Part shown: positions 26,585 through 35,490 of the stretch, piece after piece
Position numbering within the stretch: the stretch's first letter is position 1
Layout: the number at the start of each line of letters is the position of its first letter
Assembly: GCA_902582345.1 (NCBI GenBank)
Contig: CACHRU010000006.1
Coordinates: 1 to 52,113 of the forward strand
Direction of reading: 5' to 3'
Length of the DNA stretch: 52,113 nt
Source of the DNA: an uncultured Pelagibacteraceae bacterium
GTDB taxonomy: Bacteria > Pseudomonadota > Alphaproteobacteria > Pelagibacterales > Pelagibacteraceae
Program-made: the position numbers and the translations under genes
Notes under the pieces: model-generated
The model's database searches: none
What the model saw: only the letters and a program-made list of their open reading frames with translations
Told to the model about the DNA's origin: nothing

Positions 26585-26619
26585 TGTGATCACGTAAAAG
26601 GCTTATAGAGTTGATTTTA

Positions 26620-27567
26620 ATGGCAGTAGTTAAAAAAAACGTAGCTATTAAAAATGAAATTAATCACCTTCTTGGTATCCAAAACATTTCAATTCTACAA
26701 GCAAAAGAAATTTTAACTCAGGCAAAAGAGTTTATAAAATTAAATAGAAGTAGTTCAAAGAAACTAGATGTTTTAAGAGGAAAAACTCAAATCAATTTAT
26801 TTTTTGAACCATCTACTAGGACACAAAGCTCTTTTGATCTTGCGGGTAAAAGGCTTGGAGCTGACGTAATGTCAATCAATGTTGGAAATTCTGCATTAAA
26901 AAAAGGAGAGACACTTATTGATACTGCTATGACTCTCAATGCAATGCATCCAGATATAATTGTAATTAGACACCAGGATTCAGGCGCGCCTAATTTGTTA
27001 TCTCAAAAAGTTAACTGTTCAGTTATCAATGCAGGAGATGGGAGAAGAGAACATCCAACTCAAGCATTATTAGACGCTCTTACTATTATTAACCGAAAAG
27101 GAAAAATTGAAGGTCTAAAAATAGCTATATGCGGTGATATACTTCATTCAAGAGTTGCAAGATCAAATGTCTATTTAATGAACATGTTAGGAGCGGAAGT
27201 AAATGTTATAGCTCCAAAAACATTGATGCCTAGGTCTATTGAAAAATTAGGTGTTAAATCTTTTACCGATATGAAAAAAGGATTAGACTCTTGTGATATT
27301 GTAATGATGTTAAGAATACAAAATGAAAGAATGCACGGATCTTTTCTTCCGTCTAAAAGAGAATATTACGAGTACTTTGGTTTGACACCTGAAAAACTTA
27401 AGTATGCAAGTAAAGATGCATTAGTAATGCATCCTGGACCCATGAATAGAGGAGTTGAAATTGACACTAAATTAGCAGACGACATAAACGTAAGCTTGGT
27501 AAAAGAACAAGTGGAATTAGGTGTAGCGGTAAGAATGGCATGTTTAAAAATATATTGTAAAAAGTAA
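26620..27567 (+). CDS. pyrB: Aspartate carbamoyltransferase catalytic subunit
   Basis: Condenses carbamoyl phosphate with aspartate in pyrimidine biosynthesis. Signatures are the carbamoyl-phosphate loop [21 protein letters not shown], the HQDSGAP loop, [25 protein letters not shown] and [14 protein letters not shown] chose the ATG at 26620 (315 residues) over an in-frame TTG at 26611 because AGAG at 26607-26610 gives normal spacing to the ATG. Its TAA is followed at once by the ATG of a dihydroorotase-like gene, a class of pairing (pyrBC') known to form a holoenzyme in several proteobacteria. Confidence 0.96.
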   Translation: MAVVKKNVAIKNEINHLLGIQNISILQAKEILTQAKEFIKLNRSSSKKLDVLRGKTQINLFFEPSTRTQSSFDLAGKRLGADVMSINVGNSALKKGETLIDTAMTLNAMHPDIIVIRHQDSGAPNLLSQKVNCSVINAGDGRREHPTQALLDALTIINRKGKIEGLKIAICGDILHSRVARSNVYLMNMLGAEVNVIAPKTLMPRSIEKLGVKSFTDMKKGLDSCDIVMMLRIQNERMHGSFLPSKREYYEYFGLTPEKLKYASKDALVMHPGPMNRGVEIDTKLADDINVSLVKEQVELGVAVRMACLKIYCKK

Positions 27568-28860
27568 ATGAAAGAAAAAGCAATTTTAAATGCAAGAATA
27601 GTTGATCCTTCCCAAAATATGGATGAAATCGGTGGTATAATTATCGACTCCAAAGGTAAAATTGAAGGTATTGGTAAGAAAGTTAATAAAAATGAGATTT
27701 CAAATGATTACGAAATTATTGATGCACAAAAGAAAATTCTTGTGCCAGGAATAATCGATATGAAAGTTTTTGTTGGAGAACCAGGCTTCGAATATAAAGA
27801 AAATTTCAGAACCTTAAGTCAAGCAGCATTAGCCGGTGGTGTAACCTCAGTAGTGTCTATGCCAAATACTAAACCAATAATTGACAACGTCTCTATGGTA
27901 GATTTTATCATTAGAAGGGGAAGAGATAAAGCCAGAATAAATATTTTTCCAAGCGCATCTCTGACTAAAAATATGGACGGAAACATGATGACTGAATTTG
28001 GATTATTAACTGATAAAGGTATCATAGGTTTTTCTGATGTAAATAAAACAGTACAAAATACTGAAACAATGTCTAAAATAATGAATTATGCTTCAGATTT
28101 AGGTGTTTTGGTAATGCAGCATGCTGAAGATTATGAACTTTCTAAAAATGGCAATATAAATGATAGTGAAATAGCTACTCGACTTGGCCTAGAAGGAATA
28201 AGTGACGTAGCTGAAAAAATAATAGTTGAAAGAGATTTAACTCTGCTTGAAAAATATCCCTGTAGATATCATATAAATCAGATCTCCTCTTCTAAATCTC
28301 TTGATGTTATTAAAAAAAATAGAGAAAAAGGCTTGTCTTTCACGGTTGGTGTTTCTATAAATAATATTTCCTTAAACGAAAATGATATCGGTGATTTTAA
28401 AACTTTTCTAAAATTATCACCTCCCTTAAGATCAGAAAATGACAGAAAGTCTTTAATAAAAGGTATTAATGACAACCTAATAGATGTAATTGTTTCAGAT
28501 CACGTGCCTGAGGATGAGGAAAGTAAAAGATTACCTTTTGCTCAAGCAGCTCAGGGAGCTATTGGTGTCGAAACCCTTTTACCTTTGGCTTTAGAGTTGT
28601 ATCATAACAAAAGTCTTTCATTGAATAAGATTATAGAGGTTCTTACAATAAATCCTGCTAAAATTTTAAAAATTGATAAAGGATCTTTAAAAAAGGGATC
28701 CCAAGCAGATATATGTGTTTTTGATATTGACAAACCCTGGATTGTAAAAGCTGATAAATTAAAATCGAAATCAAAAAATACAGCAATTGAAAATAGAAAA
28801 CTACAAGGAAAAGTATTAATGACTTTTTTGAGTGGAGAACTATTATATAATCAAAAGTGA
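27568..28860 (+). CDS. pyrC: Dihydroorotase-like protein lacking the HxH metal motif (PyrC')
   Basis: Amidohydrolase of 430 residues in the dihydroorotase family, directly after pyrB. Alignment landmarks are ILVPGIIDM, EPGFEYKENFRTLSQAALAGGVTSVVSMPNTKP, VMQHAEDYELS, VSDHVPEDEESK and NPAKILKID. The normal D-x-H-x-H-x-R-E-P-G motif reads D-M-K-V-F-V-G-E-P-G here (K66, F68 and G70 replace His, His and Arg), so the binuclear zinc site is probably missing. Related inactive PyrC' proteins act as structural partners of PyrB. A separate active dihydroorotase would be expected elsewhere in the genome. The last bases (GTGA) overlap the plsY start. Confidence 0.9.
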   Translation: MKEKAILNARIVDPSQNMDEIGGIIIDSKGKIEGIGKKVNKNEISNDYEIIDAQKKILVPGIIDMKVFVGEPGFEYKENFRTLSQAALAGGVTSVVSMPNTKPIIDNVSMVDFIIRRGRDKARINIFPSASLTKNMDGNMMTEFGLLTDKGIIGFSDVNKTVQNTETMSKIMNYASDLGVLVMQHAEDYELSKNGNINDSEIATRLGLEGISDVAEKIIVERDLTLLEKYPCRYHINQISSSKSLDVIKKNREKGLSFTVGVSINNISLNENDIGDFKTFLKLSPPLRSENDRKSLIKGINDNLIDVIVSDHVPEDEESKRLPFAQAAQGAIGVETLLPLALELYHNKSLSLNKIIEVLTINPAKILKIDKGSLKKGSQADICVFDIDKPWIVKADKLKSKSKNTAIENRKLQGKVLMTFLSGELLYNQK

Positions 28861-29438
28861 ATTCAGATATTTTAACAGTTTTATTTTTTTCTTATTTCAT
28901 TGGTTCAATTCCATTTGGATTAATTTTAAGTAAAGTATTCCTAAAAAAAGATATAAGAAAATTGGGGTCAGGCAACATTGGCGCTACAAATGTTTTAAGA
29001 GCGGGAACAAAATTATTAGCAGGTTTAACTCTTTTTTTTGATGTTGCTAAAGGATTTGTTGTTATTTATTTTGTTAAACAATTTAATTCAGAATTAATTT
29101 TTTTTAGCGGTTTACTTTGTTTAATTGGACATATTTTTCCCATATGGCTTAAATTTAAGGGTGGCAAAGGAGTCGCTACTTATTTAGGAATAGTTTTAGC
29201 TTTATCTTTTAATTTGAGTCTAGTTTTTGGATTATCCTGGATTATAATTTTTTTTCTATCTAGATACTCATCTTTGGCTTCTATTTTTGGCTCATTAAAT
29301 GTTTTTTTATTTGCTTTTTTTTCAGATAAAATTGTACCAGATTTTATTTTTTTCACTTTTTTTATTATTATAATTTTCACCCATAGAGAAAATATTCTTC
29401 GATTAAAGAATAAAAATGAAACCAAAATAAAGTTTTAA
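28857..29438 (+). CDS. plsY: Glycerol-3-phosphate acyltransferase PlsY
   Basis: Inner-membrane enzyme that transfers acyl from acyl-phosphate to glycerol 3-phosphate, starting phospholipid synthesis. It has 193 residues and multiple membrane segments. Diagnostic loops are IGSIPFGLIL, KLGSGNIGATNVLRAGTK, and FKGGKGVATYLG. The GTG start overlaps the TGA of the upstream gene (GTGA), which indicates coupling. Confidence 0.95.
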   Translation: MNSDILTVLFFSYFIGSIPFGLILSKVFLKKDIRKLGSGNIGATNVLRAGTKLLAGLTLFFDVAKGFVVIYFVKQFNSELIFFSGLLCLIGHIFPIWLKFKGGKGVATYLGIVLALSFNLSLVFGLSWIIIFFLSRYSSLASIFGSLNVFLFAFFSDKIVPDFIFFTFFIIIIFTHRENILRLKNKNETKIKF

Positions 29439-29460
29439 TTTATTGACTTTTTTAACGATA

Positions 29461-29482
29461 AATTTGTTTGATTTGACAAATT
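29461..29482. repeat. AT-rich inverted repeat before topA
   Basis: AATTTGT (29461-29467) and ACAAATT (29476-29482) form a 7-base perfect inverted repeat with an 8-base loop in the 72-base plsY/topA gap. It could be a weak hairpin or protein site; there is no T-tract directly after it, so it is not a standard terminator. Confidence 0.25.
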
Positions 29483-29510
29483 GTTCAATTTTTGAAATTA
29501 AGTTAATTAG

Positions 29511-32078
29511 ATGAATTTAGTCATAGTTGAAAGTCCAGCTAAGGCAAAAACTATAAATAAATATTTGGGTAAGGAATATTTAGTTTTAGCTAGTTATGGG
29601 CATATAAGAGATTTACCTTCTAAGAATGGATCAGTCGATCCTGATAATAAATTTCAAATGGAGTGGGAAATTGATTCTTTTTCAAAAAAATATTTAAAAG
29701 AAATTACAAATGCTGCTGAAGATTCCAAAAAAATTATTTTAGCTACAGACCCAGATCGTGAGGGAGAGGCAATAGCTTGGCATGTAAAGGAAGTTTTAGA
29801 AAAAAAGAAACTTCTCAAAGATAAAAATTTAGAAAGAGTAGTCTTTAATGAAATAACTAAAAAAGCAATACTTGACGCAATAAAAAATCCAAGACAAATT
29901 CATTTGCCACTAGTTGAAGCTTATTTAGCAAGACGAGCTTTAGATTATCTTGTGGGGTTTAATATTTCTCCTATTCTTTGGACAAAACTTCCAGGATCTA
30001 AATCTGCTGGTAGAGTTCAATCAGTGGCGCTAAAACTTATTACCGAAAGAGAAAAGGAAATAGAATTATTTAAACCAGAGGAATACTGGACACTTACATC
30101 AGATTTTGCAGATAAAAATAATAAAAATATTTTTTCAAAACTAAGTTTATTTGATGGTAAAAAAATTGAGAGATTTTCGTTTAAAAACAAAGAGGAAATT
30201 CAAAAAGCTATCGATGTAATTAATAAGACAAAATTTAAGATTGCAGATGTTAACACCAAATTATATCGAAGAAATCCATTAGCGCCTTTTACAACTTCCA
30301 CATTACAACAAACTGCCTCAGGACGATTTGGTTTTGGTGCATCTAGAACAATGCAGATTGCCCAACGATTATACCAAGGAGTAGACATTGAAGGTGAAAC
30401 AACTGGATTAATAACATACATGAGAACAGATGGTACAAATATTTCAAAAGAGGCTGTAGAAGATTTCAGAAAACACATTAAAGATGATTATGGAGAGAAA
30501 TATTTGCCCGATGTACCAAATAGTTTTGCAGGTAAAAAAGCTAAAAATGCACAAGAGGCACACGAAGCAATAAGACCAACAAATATTAAAAGAAAACCTG
30601 CAGAAATAAAAAAATATGTAAACGCAGATCAGTTCAAACTTTATGAACTTATATGGAGTAGAGCTCTTTCATCTCAAATGAATCCTGCTGAGTTTGATAG
30701 AAATACAATTATTATTTCATCACAGAATAATCAAATAAATTTTAGAGCCAGCGGGTCTGTAGTAAAATTTGATGGTTTCCTTAAGGTTTATCAAGTTCAA
30801 GAAACTGACGAAGATGCAAAAAATATATTACCTGAAGTAAATGTTGGTGAAGAAATAAGTATTTTAAAGTTAAATGATGAGCAACATTTCACAGATCCGC
30901 CTCCAAGATATTCAGAAGCAAGCCTAGTAAAAAAAATGGAAGAGTTAGGTATTGGACGACCATCTACATACGCAAGCATCATATCAGTATTATCAACTAG
31001 AAATTATGTCGAGTTAATGAATAAAAGATTTCATCCAACAGATAGGGGTAAGTTAATTTCAGCTTTTTTAGAGAAATTATTCTCCAAATACGTTGATTAC
31101 AACTTTACAGCTGATCTCGAAAATCAGCTTGATGAAATAACAAGTGGAAAAATTGAATGGGTACAAGTGCTAGATAATTTTTGGAAAGACTTCTATAAAA
31201 ACGTTGATAAAGTGAAAGAAAAAAGAACTAGAGAAGTGCTTGATTTATTAAATGAAAGTTTGGGGGCATTAATCTTTGAAAGGGACGAAAAAGACGCTAT
31301 AGACAGAAAATGTAAACTATGCGCTGACGGTCAATTAAGTCTTAAAAATAGCTTTAGAGGAGGTGCTTTTATAGGGTGTTCAAATTATCCTGAATGTAAA
31401 TTTACAAGGCCACTGTCAAAAGTTAAAGCTGCTGCTCAATATAATTTGGCAGAACCTAAACTATTAGGTCAAAACCACAATGGTAAAAATATATATTTAA
31501 AAAACGGTAGATTTGGCCCATACCTTCAGTATGAAAAGGAAAAGGATGAACTTGAATTAAAAAAGAAAAAAGGTAAGAAGAAAAAAAATGAAAATGATAA
31601 TGTTAAAAATGTTTCTATACCAAAAGGAATAGATATAGATAGTGTAGACTTAGAGAAAGCAAAATATTTATGCTCTCTTCCAAAGGTTTTAGGACAACAT
31701 CCGGAAAATGGTCAGGATATAACTCTTAACTCGGGAAGATTTGGACCGTATTTAAAATGTGAAAATAAATCTGCAAGACTTGAAAATGTAGAAGATCTTT
31801 TCTCTATAGGTTTAAATCGAGCTGTTACTATGATTGCTGAAGCTAAACCTGGAAGAATATCTTCATCACTTATAAAAGATTTAGGAGAACACCCTGAGGA
31901 TAAAAAACCAGTTAGAGTAATGAAAGGACAATTTGGTCCATATATAAAATATAAATCTCTAAATGCAACAATTCCAGAGGAAAAAGATCCTAATGAATTG
32001 ACTATGGAAGAAGCTTTAATATTAATAGAAAAAAGAAAAGAATACGACAAAACAAAAAAAAGGGGTAAAAGAAAATGA
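29511..32078 (+). CDS. topA: DNA topoisomerase I
   Basis: Type IA topoisomerase that relaxes negative supercoils, 855 residues. The Toprim domain starts NLVIVESPAKAKTINKYLGKE, with ATDPDREGEAIAWH. The active-site tyrosine is Y303 in TGLITYMRTDG. A single four-cysteine zinc ribbon (CKLC...GCSNYPEC) lies near residues 600-630. Three C-terminal repeats carry GRFGPYLQYE, GRFGPYLKCE and GQFGPYIKYK, the form usual in alphaproteobacteria. A Lys-rich linker separates repeat one from repeat two. The stop overlaps the next ATG by 4 bases. Confidence 0.97.
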   Translation: MNLVIVESPAKAKTINKYLGKEYLVLASYGHIRDLPSKNGSVDPDNKFQMEWEIDSFSKKYLKEITNAAEDSKKIILATDPDREGEAIAWHVKEVLEKKKLLKDKNLERVVFNEITKKAILDAIKNPRQIHLPLVEAYLARRALDYLVGFNISPILWTKLPGSKSAGRVQSVALKLITEREKEIELFKPEEYWTLTSDFADKNNKNIFSKLSLFDGKKIERFSFKNKEEIQKAIDVINKTKFKIADVNTKLYRRNPLAPFTTSTLQQTASGRFGFGASRTMQIAQRLYQGVDIEGETTGLITYMRTDGTNISKEAVEDFRKHIKDDYGEKYLPDVPNSFAGKKAKNAQEAHEAIRPTNIKRKPAEIKKYVNADQFKLYELIWSRALSSQMNPAEFDRNTIIISSQNNQINFRASGSVVKFDGFLKVYQVQETDEDAKNILPEVNVGEEISILKLNDEQHFTDPPPRYSEASLVKKMEELGIGRPSTYASIISVLSTRNYVELMNKRFHPTDRGKLISAFLEKLFSKYVDYNFTADLENQLDEITSGKIEWVQVLDNFWKDFYKNVDKVKEKRTREVLDLLNESLGALIFERDEKDAIDRKCKLCADGQLSLKNSFRGGAFIGCSNYPECKFTRPLSKVKAAAQYNLAEPKLLGQNHNGKNIYLKNGRFGPYLQYEKEKDELELKKKKGKKKKNENDNVKNVSIPKGIDIDSVDLEKAKYLCSLPKVLGQHPENGQDITLNSGRFGPYLKCENKSARLENVEDLFSIGLNRAVTMIAEAKPGRISSSLIKDLGEHPEDKKPVRVMKGQFGPYIKYKSLNATIPEEKDPNELTMEEALILIEKRKEYDKTKKRGKRK

Positions 32079-32539
32079 ATAATGTCGATAAAAAAATAAA
32101 AATTTTAAAAATAGAATTACCGGAACCAAAAGCTCCTGTTGGAGCTTACGTAGCTACAAAAATTGTTGGAAATTTACTTTTTATTTCTGGACAGGTTTCA
32201 ATAAATAAAGATGCTACACTAATTATTGGTAAAATTGGTAAAGATTTAAATCTAGATGAGGGTTACAAAGCTGCAGAAAGATGTGGTTTAAGTATTATTT
32301 CACACGCAAAAAAAGCTTGTCAAGGTGATCTAAGCAAAATTAAATCCTGTGTAAAATTAACTGGGTATGTTAATTCAACTAATGATTTTAAAGACCAGCC
32401 AAAAGTTATAAATGGAGCATCTGATATTATAGCTAAAGTTTTTGAAAAAAAAGGAGAACATACACGTGCAGCAGTAAGTGCGAATAGCTTACCACTTGGT
32501 GTTGCAGTTGAAGTTGATGCTATTTTTGAGCTTATTTAG
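32075..32539 (+). CDS. RidA/YjgF-family protein
   Basis: Soluble 154-residue protein of the RidA (YjgF/YER057c/UK114) family. Visible motifs are NLLFISGQVSIN, GYVNSTNDF and the conserved TRAAVSANSLPLGVAVEVDAIFEL, with the arginine that binds substrate carboxylate in RidA. RidA hydrolyses reactive enamine/imine intermediates; this member belongs to the longer subfamily (about 154 residues) whose activity is less clear. It starts inside the topA stop (ATGA) and overlaps ugd convergently by 8 bases. Confidence 0.9.
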   Translation: MNNVDKKIKILKIELPEPKAPVGAYVATKIVGNLLFISGQVSINKDATLIIGKIGKDLNLDEGYKAAERCGLSIISHAKKACQGDLSKIKSCVKLTGYVNSTNDFKDQPKVINGASDIIAKVFEKKGEHTRAAVSANSLPLGVAVEVDAIFELI

Positions 32540-33836
32540 CTAATGGTCTGCCTACTGAATAATATTTAATTTTGTTAAGTTTCATTTCTTCAGTACTATA
32601 AAGATTTCTTAAATCGTAAACTTTAAATTTCTTATTTTTAACTACTTTTTTAAAATCAATAGATTTAAACTCATCCCATTCTGTTAGTATAATAATTAAA
32701 TCTGCATCATAACAGTTCTCTCTAATATTATTTTTAAAAAAACAATTTTTAATCTTTTTAAATTCTTGCTTTTCACCTGAGGGATCATAATAATTAATTA
32801 ATGCACCCTTTTTACTTAAATAAGGTATCATTTTAAGGCTGGAAGAATCTCTCATATCATCTGTATTTGGTTTAAATGTTACTCCTAAAAATGAAATTTT
32901 TTTATTCTTTAAGTTTCGGCCAAGAATTTTATCTATTCTACGGATTAATAAATTAACACGATCAGAGTTAGATTTAATTACAGATTTTACCACAGAAAGA
33001 TTAATCTTATATTTTTTAGCAGTGGAAACTAAACCTTTAGTGTCTTTAGGAAAACATGATCCACCGTAAGCCGGACCTGCCCGTAAAAACCTACCACCTA
33101 TTCTAGAATCAGATCCCATTCCTAAAGATATATCCTCAATATTTACTCCTGATTTTTCGCACAAATTTGCTAATTCATTTACAAATGTAATTTTCGTAGC
33201 AAGGAAAGCATTAGATGCATATTTAATTAACTCAGCTCCTCTTCTTGACGTTTTAAAAAATTTTGAACCTTTATTAATTAGTGGAGAATATAATTTTCTC
33301 ATTGTGTTAAATGCTTTTTTTTCATTTGAACCAATTACTATTCTATCTGGATATCTAAAATCCCTTATCGCCTCACCTTCTCTAAGAAATTCAGGATTGG
33401 ATATTATTGTAAATAATTTTTTCTTTTTCTTTAAATAATTTTCGATATTGTCGCCTGTTCCAACTGGCACAGTAGACTTAGTCACAAGAATTTTCTTTTT
33501 TTTTGTGTGCTTCAAAATTTCTTTACAACTTTTAAAAACATATGAAAGATCAACATTAAGAGACCCCTTTTTGGTAGGAGTGCCGACGCAGATAAATATG
33601 ATATCTGAAGAATTTATTGCCTTTTTAACATCTGAACTAAAAAATAATCTTTTGGCTAAATAATTTTTTTTTATTAGTTCACTTAAGCCAGGTTCATAAA
33701 TTGGACATATTCCAGATTTTAATTTATTTATTTTATCTAGATTTTTGTCAACGCATATTACTTGATTGCCAATATCTGCAAAACAAGTTCCACTTACCAA
33801 ACCAACATAGCCTACGCCTATCATGCACAATTTCAT
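32532..33836 (-). CDS. ugd: UDP-glucose 6-dehydrogenase
   Basis: NAD-dependent oxidation of UDP-glucose to UDP-glucuronate, a surface-polysaccharide precursor. It has 434 residues. The Rossmann start is MIGVGYVGLVSGTCFAD; SDIIFICVGTPTKKGSLN, LVTKSTVPVGTGD and NPEFLREGEAIRDF follow; the catalytic cysteine is in AYGGSCFPKDTKGL. The C-terminal domain has FLGVTFKPNTDDMRDSSS. It overlaps galU, the producer of its substrate, by 4 bases. Confidence 0.96.
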   Translation of the reverse strand: MKLCMIGVGYVGLVSGTCFADIGNQVICVDKNLDKINKLKSGICPIYEPGLSELIKKNYLAKRLFFSSDVKKAINSSDIIFICVGTPTKKGSLNVDLSYVFKSCKEILKHTKKKKILVTKSTVPVGTGDNIENYLKKKKKLFTIISNPEFLREGEAIRDFRYPDRIVIGSNEKKAFNTMRKLYSPLINKGSKFFKTSRRGAELIKYASNAFLATKITFVNELANLCEKSGVNIEDISLGMGSDSRIGGRFLRAGPAYGGSCFPKDTKGLVSTAKKYKINLSVVKSVIKSNSDRVNLLIRRIDKILGRNLKNKKISFLGVTFKPNTDDMRDSSSLKMIPYLSKKGALINYYDPSGEKQEFKKIKNCFFKNNIRENCYDADLIIILTEWDEFKSIDFKKVVKNKKFKVYDLRNLYSTEEMKLNKIKYYSVGRPLAK

Positions 33837-34651
33837 TTTTTACCTTTATAAATTTGAGCGCCAGACTCGATGTAGCCATTTAAAGTTCCGCAATCAAGGT
33901 ACTTACCTTTAAAAATATTTCCATAAAACTTATTATTTTTATGTATTAAATTTTTAATTGCGTCTGTAATATGTATTTCTCCTCCTTTGCCTGGCTTCAA
34001 TTTTTTTATTTCTTCAAAGATTTTTGAAGTTAAAATATATCTTCCTATAATTGCAAAATTTGATGGCGCTTTTTTGATGCTTGGTTTTTCTACAACATCT
34101 TTGATTTGAAAATAACTCTTTTTCTTATTTTTTATTGATAAAATTCCCCATCTAGAGACGGTTTTTCTATCTACCCTTTTGGTGGCTATTACAGATCCGT
34201 TGGTAATTTTATGTAACCTAATCATTTCTTTTGAGCAGTTATTTCTAATTATGAGATCATCTGGTAATAACATTAGGAAAAATTTATTTTTAACTAATTT
34301 TTGACATTTTAAAACTGCATCGCCTGTACCTCTAGGAGTATTTTGATAAACAAATTTTATCATTTTCTGGTATTTTTTTATTTTTTTATACTCATGGATT
34401 ATTCTTTTATCTTTTTTTTTCTTAATAATCTTGTTATAGAAATGGTCGTTAAAAAAATATTTTTTAATAGAAAGTTTGTTTTTAGAAATAATAAAAATAA
34501 ATTCTTTGATTCCAGCATTTAAACATTCCTCTAAGATATATTCTAAATTAGGTTTTCCATTAATTGGCATAAGCTCTTTTGGCACCACACTTGTCAAAGG
34601 AAGCATTCGAGTACCTAATCCAGCTAATGGAATAATCGCTTGTTTTATCAT
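33833..34651 (-). CDS. galU: UTP-glucose-1-phosphate uridylyltransferase
   Basis: Makes UDP-glucose from UTP and glucose 1-phosphate. It has 272 residues. The nucleotide-binding start is AIIPLAGLGTRMLPLTSVVPKELMPI; NTPRGTGDAVLKC, LLPDDLII and KGGEIHITDAI match the GalU subfamily. The AGLGTRMLP loop differs slightly from the common AGLGTRFLP. It is coupled to ugd, giving a two-gene UDP-glucuronate module with no glycosyltransferase next to it. Confidence 0.95.
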   Translation of the reverse strand: MIKQAIIPLAGLGTRMLPLTSVVPKELMPINGKPNLEYILEECLNAGIKEFIFIISKNKLSIKKYFFNDHFYNKIIKKKKDKRIIHEYKKIKKYQKMIKFVYQNTPRGTGDAVLKCQKLVKNKFFLMLLPDDLIIRNNCSKEMIRLHKITNGSVIATKRVDRKTVSRWGILSIKNKKKSYFQIKDVVEKPSIKKAPSNFAIIGRYILTSKIFEEIKKLKPGKGGEIHITDAIKNLIHKNNKFYGNIFKGKYLDCGTLNGYIESGAQIYKGKK

Positions 34652-34689
34652 ATGATTCTTATAATAGTTATTACCATTACAATAAAGAA

Positions 34690-35490
34690 ATGAAAATATT
34701 TAAAAGTAAACATAAATTGAAAAAGGCTATCCAAAACCAGAAAAGTTTATCTTTTGTACCGACTATGGGTGGACTTCATAAAGGTCATGTATCTTTGATA
34801 AAAAGGTCTAAAAAATTCAAAGAAAAAGTAATTGTTTCAATCTTTGTAAACCCGACACAATTCAACCAAAAAAAGGATTTTATTAATTATCCCAGAAATT
34901 TAAAAAAAGATTTATCTATCTTAAAAAAATTAAAAGTAGATTTTTTATTTATTCCTAATAAAAGGGATATGTTTACTTTTCGCCCAAAAAAAAGCGTATA
35001 TCTTAATAATTTCTCTAAAAAACTTTGTGGTTCATTTAGAAAGGGTCATTTTGAAGGTGTGTTAAATATAGTCAACAGATTTTTAGAAATTATCAAACCA
35101 AAAAGAATTTTTTTAGGAGCTAAAGATTTTCAACAATTAACTCTAATTAAAAAGCATATTATTAAAAAAAAAATTAATACTAAAATAGTTTCTTGTAAAA
35201 CTATAAGAGAAAAAAATGGTATTGCGTGCTCATCAAGAAATGATCTTTTAAGTCAAGATGAAATAAAAAAAGCTTCTAAAATTTATAAGATTTTATCAAA
35301 TGAGAAAAAAAAACCATCGATAAACTTAAAAGCAGTTAAAGAAAAAATTATTAAGATTGGGGTTAAAAATATTGACTATCTTGAAATTTATAATGTTAAT
35401 ACACTTAAAAAATCTAATAAATTAAATAAAAATACAAAATTATTTATTGCTTACCATTTAAAAGATGTTCGAATAATAGATAACATTTAG
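34690..35490 (+). CDS. panC: Pantothenate synthetase
   Basis: ATP-dependent ligation of pantoate and beta-alanine in the coenzyme A pathway. It has 266 residues, slightly short. The nucleotidyltransferase motifs are FVPTMGGLHKGHVSLIKRSK (HxGH type), VSIFVNPTQFN, KRIFLGAKDFQQLTLIK and CSSRNDLLS. It is divergent from galU, with a TATAAT at 34660-34665 but no clear -35. No panB is adjacent. Its TAG stop shares bases with the mgtE stop. Confidence 0.95.
   Translation: MKIFKSKHKLKKAIQNQKSLSFVPTMGGLHKGHVSLIKRSKKFKEKVIVSIFVNPTQFNQKKDFINYPRNLKKDLSILKKLKVDFLFIPNKRDMFTFRPKKSVYLNNFSKKLCGSFRKGHFEGVLNIVNRFLEIIKPKRIFLGAKDFQQLTLIKKHIIKKKINTKIVSCKTIREKNGIACSSRNDLLSQDEIKKASKIYKILSNEKKKPSINLKAVKEKIIKIGVKNIDYLEIYNVNTLKKSNKLNKNTKLFIAYHLKDVRIIDNI

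Noticed and set aside
26611-26619. TTG as the start of pyrB
   Set aside because: Possible, but the ATG nine bases downstream has better ribosome-binding spacing and fits the family length.
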